From the NCBI GenBank assembly GCA_008508345.1, contig QNGE01001322.1, positions 10,677 to 74,676 on the forward strand: a DNA stretch of 64,000 bases, in the 5' to 3' direction. Below the pieces are notes generated by a model. The model searched no databases, was not told the DNA's origin, and saw only the letters and a list, made by a program, of their open reading frames with translations. This document shows positions 58,210-64,000 of the stretch, piece by piece. Position 1 is the stretch's first letter; the number at the start of each line of letters is the position of its first letter. The DNA is from Paragonimus westermani (lineage: Eukaryota; Platyhelminthes; Trematoda; Plagiorchiida; Troglotrematidae). Position numbers and translations under genes: made by a program.

Positions 58210-58960
58210 AAAAACTATGGAAGATCATAGTCGATACATGGGAGCACTTCTCAAGCAATACATCGATCAAAGAATTCGTCCATCACGTGACAAATGGGCG
58301 TTCGGAGACATGGACATTTGATAACTTCAGGTGAACTCAAAATAGACCCCGAGAAGACAAAAGCTATTGTCATGATGCCAGCTCCTATGGATGTGAAATG
58401 AGCGTCACAAGTGCATGGTGCGGTCAGTTATTTGACTTCTTCCAGACCTGTCCAACATGGTGCATTACAATCGATAGTTGGTTCACAGAGAAGTACCATA
58501 GAATTGGAACGAAGCACATCAGGTAACACTCAATAAAACCGAACGAGTTGTTACGAGGGTCCCTAGATTTAACTACTACAATCCAGCACCACCTCTGATT
58601 ATTCAGCGTGGTTGCCTGAGGGTGTATTGTCACAAGATGGGAAATCGATAGTTTATCAATGCTTTTTCTCGCGGAACGAAACTATGTTTAACGCGAGAAG
58701 GGACTACTAGCAGTTCTACTCGCCTTGTAATGGTTAAGCACATAACTTGTGTCGCAAAAAGTAGTTCACATCAACAGTATATCGCCATTTTTAACGATGA
58801 AGAAATCGTTGTCTACCGGGTGGAGAAGGCTACAGAAAGCGCTAATCGGAATGCAAAAATATGACGTTAAACTGATCTTCCAGCCAGAGACTCAGATGCA
58901 CTTAGATTACATACTGTCCACGGCTTGTGGAAAAAATACCTCCATTGAACAGCTTCACTC
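58210..58960 (+). mobile_element. Decayed Ty3/gypsy element: RT end and RNase H
   Basis: GHLITSGELKIDPEKTKAIV then MMPAPMDVK corresponds to the RT thumb block (GHxISxxGxxxDPxKxxAI..MPxPxDVK). The minimum RNase H match follows in pieces: RFNYYNPAPPLIIQ (normally lxYYDPxxPLxIxxDAS), then GWRRLQKALIGMQKYDVKLI and FQPETQMHLDYILSTA, the usual 'RLQRMLLRLQxYDxxxxYxPGxxMxxADxLSRA' end of RNase H. The frame is open from 58749. The catalytic residues are mostly lost. Confidence 0.8.
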
Positions 58961-59049
58961 TAACACTAGTGCGGCTATGGTAACGAAAGAATCCCAATTT
59001 CTCTCATCCTCAACGGAGATTGATTTATTTCCGATAGATGGCGACAGAC

Positions 59050-59420
59050 CGATACGTAAATCAGGCTTGGTCCGTAAAGAAGATGCCTCAGGTTCAGAGA
59101 GTAGTACCATCTTCAAAGCAGGTGAAGCGTTGAAAGCACCTGCAGGATGTCACTTTTCCCAATAATCGTGGCCTCCACATTGGAGTAATTATAGGGATGA
59201 ACGTACCAGAGGCCCATTGGACACTCAAACAACGAAGTGAAAATCTGACGAAGCCGTTTACTACATGTACTCCGCTTGCCTGGTTATTGCTGGGTAATGT
59301 TGATGGAGAAGAGCAGAAGGGATCATATATCAACGCTATATGTGGCAAACCTAACGAAGACTCCGCTTTCCTTGAAAGTATGTACGAATTGGAATTTTCG
59401 TTTGGCACTGTCTGTTGAAG
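59050..59420 (+). pseudogene. BEL/Pao protease-RT linker fragment
   Basis: IIGMNVPEAHWTLKQRSENL then KPFTTCTPLAWLLLGNVDGE match the conserved 'LIGxDVPEAHWxxxQR ... PxAxRTxLGWxLxG' block that lies between protease and RT in BEL/Pao elements. The segment before it (AWSVKKMPQVQRVVPSS) fits the W.xxxMPxxxxxVPS part. Confidence 0.8.
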
Positions 59421-59596
59421 ATAAAGATGCACTCGAATAAATGAAATCACCTATCGCGAAACGTTGCCTTCATTGCCGTGAAATTATGGTTGCTCGGTGT
59501 TGCCCAACAATTACCCAGTCGCTTACCAAAGGTTGATGTCACTTCGGAGGAATCTGTTATATATTACTGCTGTAGAAGATTATTTGTTGAAAGGTT

Positions 59597-60490
59597 TTGT
59601 CGAATGTGTTAAACTCAGAAGGTCGGATTGAGAAAAGAGTTTCTGGTATATCCTACATCATGCTGTTAAGCACCCGAACAAGCCAGGAAAAATCAGTCAT
59701 ATTCGATTGCGCAAGTAATTATCAATTTACTTCACTAAATCAACAACTGCCGAAGGAACCCGACCTTGTCAACAGTTTAGCCGGTGTTTTGATGAGATTC
59801 AGAGTGGGACGTATCGCAGTGGTGGTCGATATTGAAGCCATGTTCCACCAAGTCAAGACCCCTATAAGTGACAGGGACTACCTACGATTTTTGTGGTGGC
59901 CCAATGGATAGTTCCACCGAGAACCTGCTGTATTTCGCATGGCGCTCCACCCGTTTAGGGCTACATCTTCTCATAGCCGTGCCAGTTTCGTACTCAGCCG
60001 AACTATAGAAGATTGTGTTGAGAAATCTCCCCACTTAACCTTATCGGTTGTGACGGAGAGAGTTTCTACGTCAATGAATGCCTGTTTAGCAGCTACTGCG
60101 TGGAAGAAGCTCGAAGTCTAGCCTCCCAGTTCACAGGTGTCACGTCTAAAAGCGACTTCAATTTGACCATGTGAGTGAGCAACGACAGTCAAGCATTGCC
60201 CATTTAGTCGCCCGAACCGGGTCCTAGTCACTGCGTAAACCGTAATCTACAATCTTGTTTAGTGCATCCAACTATCTGAGTAATGTGGGACATCTGCAGA
60301 GATTATAATACCATTCGTCTGATAAAGACCGATGCCGGATGTACTCGAAGACCCCTACTGTCTCTTGTAGCCTCTATCTACGATCCTTTGAGATTTATTG
60401 CTCTTCCACTGCTTCCAGCCAAGCTATTGCTACAGTCGTTTGCAAGGATAAATATGAACTGGGGTGAAGTTGCGGACGAGGCGAAAATGA
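59597..60490 (+). pseudogene. BEL/Pao reverse transcriptase fragment
   Basis: [19 protein letters not shown], then [17 protein letters not shown], then [20 protein letters not shown] and [10 protein letters not shown] are the RT palm blocks, with the motif A Asp retained in [11 protein letters not shown]. The FGATSS block is changed to FRATSS. The catalytic box SFYVDDC is SFYVNEC (60067-60078), so both catalytic Asp residues are lost. RPLLSLVASIYDPLRFIALP and AKLLLQSFARINMNWGE are the C-terminal blocks. Dead copy. Confidence 0.88.
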
Positions 60491-60668
60491 ATTAATGGTA
60501 CAGTTTTCTTGAAGATATCCGTTCGTTGGAGCAAGCGAAAATCCCACGCCCCCTTATACCGATGGCATTTGCTGCTGTGGATGTGGGACTGCATTTTTCC
60601 CAAATGCATCCGAGCTGTGTTATGGAGCAGTAGTTTACGCAAGGGTCGGAAGCGACGATAAGCGTGTC

Positions 60669-61370
60669 GTGTGTTCTATCCCGATGGGAAAGTCTCGCGT
60701 CTCTCCAAACAAATCGGTTACAACACCTTGCTTAGAACCAACCGCAAAAGTTCTGACAGCCTGCCTAGCCGCACTAGCTATGGAAGAACTTAAATTAAAG
60801 TCCATTCCGACATTTTGGGTGGATTCGATAATAGTCTTGCAGCTGATCCGTTCTACAACCAAGCGGTTTCCCATATTCACAGCAAATCGACTATCAGCAA
60901 CATATTGTTCATCTCCGGCTCAGTGGAGATATGTTGAGAAATCAGATAACCATGCAGAGTCAACATCGAGAGGAATATGTGCACGTGATGAACGTAAGGT
61001 AAATCAGTAGCTTCATGGACCTGACTTTCTGAGACGGGAAGAATCAAAGTAGCCAACTGTACCAAAGGCATTAGGCGAAATTCCGAAAGAATGACTGAAG
61101 AAAGACGTAATTTCTGTTCATCACTGCCAAACTGCGAGTCCATGGTTTGGTGTGTTTGCCAGATATGCTAGTTGGAAGATGCTGCGACGGAGAATAGCAA
61201 GTGTGCTACGGTTTAAAAATATATAATGCTGAAATCCGGTAAGATGACGGAAGCCTTGGCATTGGGACCCTTGAAGCCGAGTGATATCCAAGAGGCCGAA
61301 TTAGAGATAGTGCGAGTGATATAAAAGCATCATTCCAGAGACAATATTGAAACGAGTGAAACCCGTACAC
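60669..61370 (+). pseudogene. BEL/Pao RNase H-like and integrase N-terminal fragment
   Basis: PMGKSRVSPNKSVTTPCLEP corresponds to 'mgKSRvAPlKxVTIPRLEL', and IPTFWVDSIIVLQLIRSTTK to the WTDSxxVLxxI block, with FANRL and SPAQWRYV. HAESTSRGI is the N-x-A-D-x-x-S-R-G block. Beyond 61010, GPDFL and SWKMLRRRIASVLRF then LGPLKPSDIQEAELEIVRVI match the start of the BEL integrase part. The DDE integrase core was not seen. Confidence 0.78.
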
Positions 61371-61879
61371 TAACAGAGTCTGGTTAGGTCAGTAGTAATA
61401 ATACAAATATATCGTTTGTCACTGCACACTTCTAGCCAAGCTCATCAGGGCTGTGAATTCCAATTTCACTTTTCTCTTTATCCTACTCACAAGTTTTCAG
61501 TAATATGCCTTCATATCCGAATTTTGCGACTCCTGTGTTTGCAACATTCGCCCCCCCTCCTAACTGTTTGACACGCCAACATTTGTTTCACTCCCATAAA
61601 CGCTATGTCGGACGTAAACAGTTGAACTACATTCGAATTTCTTACTTATATTTCGATTCCTATCAGAGCCTACCACATTTGTTTATATGAGTGGCAGTAA
61701 CCCACTGTATATTTTATCGCTAGACCTAATCAGACACTGGTTCCGCTGCACTGTTGTATGCGTTTGTAAACCTGGTCGTAAGTTAATTCATATTTAAAGT
61801 GTTTATTACTGAATTTGCAGAACCACGCTAGATATCGGTATAAGTATTTACGTATAATCTTCTGCCCTCCACCCATTTT
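61371..61879. other. Stretch without recognised feature
   Basis: No exon or repeat identified. It may include the lost 3' part of the BEL/Pao element. Confidence 0.35.
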
Positions 61880-61960
61880 AATATATATATATATATACAT
61901 ATATATACATATACATATATATATATATACATATATATACATACATACATATATATATAT
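61880..61960. repeat. (TA)n/(TACA)n microsatellite
   Basis: Alternating TA with interspersed TACATA and TACATACATACA units. Open frames over it (Tyr/Ile-rich on the minus strand) are artefacts. Confidence 0.95.
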
Positions 61961-62480
61961 CCAACCCAGACCGTGCGTAAGACTGGGCTACTAGGACGCA
62001 CATTCCGACTTTTCCGTTGATTTAGCGAGGACACTGATCATTGGGTTGATGAGGGGAAAGGAAAGTATGTATCACTAAGTTGCGGTAGGTCGTGTTCGCC
62101 TCCCAGATTGGAGTCTTCGTGACCTCCATAGCTTACGGATATCACAGCAAATCAGGCCTAGTGGTATGAGCGTTTTTCCTGTTTCGCTGAGTTGTCTGTG
62201 AAGTGAATGGAATCAGTAGATCAGTGAAATCGGCGAGGAAGGTCGTCTCGTGGTTGAGACCTTACTTAGTTAGTTGTGTTGCAAATACAACGTAGATGCG
62301 GGTTTTTCGGATTTATTTATACGGATTTCAGGACGCAGGTCACACCAGTTCCACTTCATTTATCCTTCGTTTCATGGCTGATCATCAGTGCGTACAATTG
62401 ACATAAATCTAGCGGTGCTGGTGTCTAATTTCGTCAAAAAGTCTTAAGAATTTGGCCAATTTTTGCCGTTTTACATACTG
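61961..62480. other. Stretch without recognised feature
   Basis: No supported feature. Confidence 0.4.
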
Positions 62481-62575
62481 GCGTCTTCAGTAGCTCAACC
62501 AGTGGATAGAGGGTGGTCAAGAGTAAGGAAGAGTGTAGTGTCCGGTCGCGGTCTGCGTCACTATAAAAGAAGGCA
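62481..62575 (+). mobile_element. tRNA-like A-box fragment
   Basis: GCGTCTTCAGTAGCTCAACC followed by AGTGGATAGAG resembles a tRNA start with A box. The B box position holds only a poor match (GTCCGGTCGCGG). Probably a decayed tRNA-derived repeat. Confidence 0.4.
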
Positions 62576-64000
62576 GTTTAATACAGAAATCTGACTAATT
62601 ATGGAAAACAGGATAACCGTTTTCGATATTTCTTTCTCAAGTCAATAGAGTTACACAGGTTTCATTAAGATGTCGTAAGCAAAAGAGCAAAAAAAGAAAT
62701 GACTGTTAACGAATGACAATAAAAGCTACTACGAGGTTTCATACAATAATTGGTCAGGCCCAGACCGGACCGACGCACATGTCCGTCGCACGATTGTTTC
62801 CAACGCATGCACATGTGAAATATATGGTATAGTTACACGATGTGGAAGTATTTATTCCCACTGATCCCTTTTACCTAGTCAAACACTGCTGGTCTCATGT
62901 GACATGTATTTGTGCATGTCATGAATGTCTGTGGTCTCGTGTGCACGTGAAAGGTGACCGCGTGACCGCGTGCGTTCCATCCGTGTACGAGATAAGTATG
63001 TAATTCATTCTTGTATTATACGGTGTGTAGAATACGATGGATATGTTAGGAGGTAAATCATAGGATGACAGCAAACTCCATTCGACCTCGTGTGACAACG
63101 AGACTGAGGTAGCCAGCAGTCACAGTCCGAAGCCTTTCCATCGTTTATCACGCGTATTCAGCTCATATGGACAAAGTCCGCTAGCCCAGCTACTGAGCGT
63201 TGTGCTAATCGCTATTACTCGGTGCGTGAGTGTGACGATCACGAGGGGTCTTGCTAAAACCAAAAACCGGGTTAGTCGCCGATCCGAATGATTGCAACCT
63301 TACACGAGAATCATAACCATTTTTCCACTCAGCTTCGGCTAAAAGTGCACTGAGCGTTGACTTGATCTCTTTACATGTCATGGCGTTTATGAAAGTAATC
63401 TGGATTCAGAACATAACACAAACACCCCGAGCTCGATAAACTTCCTCACCATGACCGTGATTTAGGAGATGCTCGATTGACGTTGTCGTCTATATCATAC
63501 CGGATTATCCGTCTCAGTTGCGTGGTCTGTCAACCTGTCTTAGCTCGTCCAGATCCTCAGATCCAGCAAACATTATGCCAGATCTCAAGGGGGCATAAAC
63601 ACACAGGAAGTTATTGTGAAACCTGCTTTACGTCCACACAACAGAGTGAACACAGTTAAACATGTAATGGACAGGGCTGGTGAACTACGGGAAAGCCCGT
63701 TGTTTATAGCCTTTTGCTATTCGCTTCAATTTCCGTACACTGCTGATCATGTTCTGTACATTGTTGATCACGGTTTGCAAGTTTAATCTTCTGGGTTGTT
63801 GCGAGTGGTTCTTGGACCGGGCACAAGGAGTATGTGGTTAGTGAACACAGAACACACTCGCTGTCACCGTTTGTTTGCTACCAATATCGTTGGTTAAGAC
63901 TGTGCATCCATAATTTCTACCTTTCGTACAACTGACAAAAATCCTCTATGTCTCTAACTGTCTTCTACCCTATTGTTTCAGACCGGGAGTTTTTCAAGCG
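62576..64000. other. Stretch without recognised feature
   Basis: No exon or RNA gene supported. A GC-richer patch at 62750-62980 includes a short tandem (GTGACCGC twice). The last 40 bases contain an acceptor-like CCCTATTGTTTCAG ending at about 63981, so an exon may begin at the window edge, but only about 19 bases of it are visible. Confidence 0.35.

Larger units (their letters stand above)
58980..61370 (+). mobile_element. Decayed BEL/Pao LTR retrotransposon, pol region
   Basis: In plus-strand order: a protease-RT linker (about 59050-59420), reverse transcriptase (59597-60490), RNase H-like part (60669-61010) and start of the integrase region (61010-61370). Each is alignable to BEL/Pao pol, which differs from Ty3/gypsy by these block motifs. 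The coding sequence changes frame many times. gag, protease core, integrase core and LTRs were not found. It abuts the gypsy RNase H remnant at about 58960-59000 in the same strand, which looks like a junction between two insertions. Confidence 0.85.

Noticed and set aside
61385..61460. A further hammerhead-like core on the minus strand after the BEL remnant (CCTGATGAGCTTGGC)
   Set aside because: The GAAA box and stem II partner are missing or changed beyond recognition, so the match is only to one box.
61730..62034. Tyr/Ile-rich minus-strand open frames
   Set aside because: They are read-through of the TA/TACA microsatellite.
63982..64000. Exon at the right edge
   Set aside because: A good acceptor is present but only 19 bases follow, too few to support a coding call.
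1..64000. CRISPR arrays, operons, ribosome binding sites, prophage
   Set aside because: No regularly spaced direct repeats and no dense coding; the spliced genes and retroelements show a eukaryotic genome.

Overview
The window looks like nuclear DNA of a flatworm, most likely a digenean trematode with a large genome. Evidence: no dense open reading frames; short exons bounded by consensus GT/AG splice sites and separated by introns of about 0.5 to 9 kb; decayed LINE, Ty3/gypsy and BEL/Pao retroelements whose degraded peptides resemble families I know from trematodes; and tRNA-derived SINE-like and hammerhead-ribozyme-like repeats of the kind reported in schistosomes and relatives. Species cannot be named from sequence alone. 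Almost every long open frame is chance, so the coding calls rest on splice sites with matching reading phase, not on frame length.

Gene 1 (plus strand, about 1.1 to 34.2 kb) is a cyclic-nucleotide-binding-domain protein resembling CNBD2. Eight exons are proposed: 1089-1291 (start uncertain), 10540-10709, 20061-20370, 26680-26826, 28720-28853, 30768-31018, 33467-33646 and 34128-34193, ending in TGA with AATAAA about 300 bases downstream. Phases agree across every junction from 10540 onward. The protein has a first cNMP domain with an intact FGELAL glutamate and following arginine, a second degenerate cNMP domain, and a basic charged tail. A small exon carrying the start of the first domain may be missing between 1.3 and 10.5 kb, and the translation start is not visible.

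Gene 2 (plus strand, about 45.8 to 53.1 kb) is a chain of five phase-compatible exons (45839-46022, 47433-47584, 48972-49056, 49985-50038, 52687-53075) for a protein I do not recognise. Its 5' end is missing. Isolated candidate exons at 40135-40341 and 55404-55480 may belong to this or another gene.

Mobile DNA fills much of the rest. Minus-strand Ty3/gypsy remnants lie at 23.1-23.45 kb (gag) and 24.6-26.4 kb (RT to integrase), inside an intron of gene 1. A nearly full-length but broken RTE-like LINE lies on the minus strand at 35.9-38.9 kb. A retroelement pile-up at 56.1-61.4 kb holds a minus-strand gypsy gag-protease-RT, a plus-strand gypsy RT-RNase H and a plus-strand BEL/Pao pol. All are pseudogenes. 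A tRNA-derived repeat family has three copies (about 24-290, 15466-15705, 44738-44905), and tRNA-like fragments occur at 5.3, 54.3-54.6 and 62.5 kb.

The most interesting signal is a set of long palindromes with hammerhead-ribozyme-like cores. Two belong to one family (22615-22730 and 42101-42260), with the order CTGATGA-like box, short stem II, GAAA/GAAG, three-base-pair stem III and UH on the minus strand. A third, unrelated palindrome (32466-32636) carries CTGATGA, a six-pair stem II and GAAA. A fourth repeat (34799-34912) carries two decayed tandem cores beside a tRNA-like B box. Self-cleavage is a prediction from sequence and pairing only.
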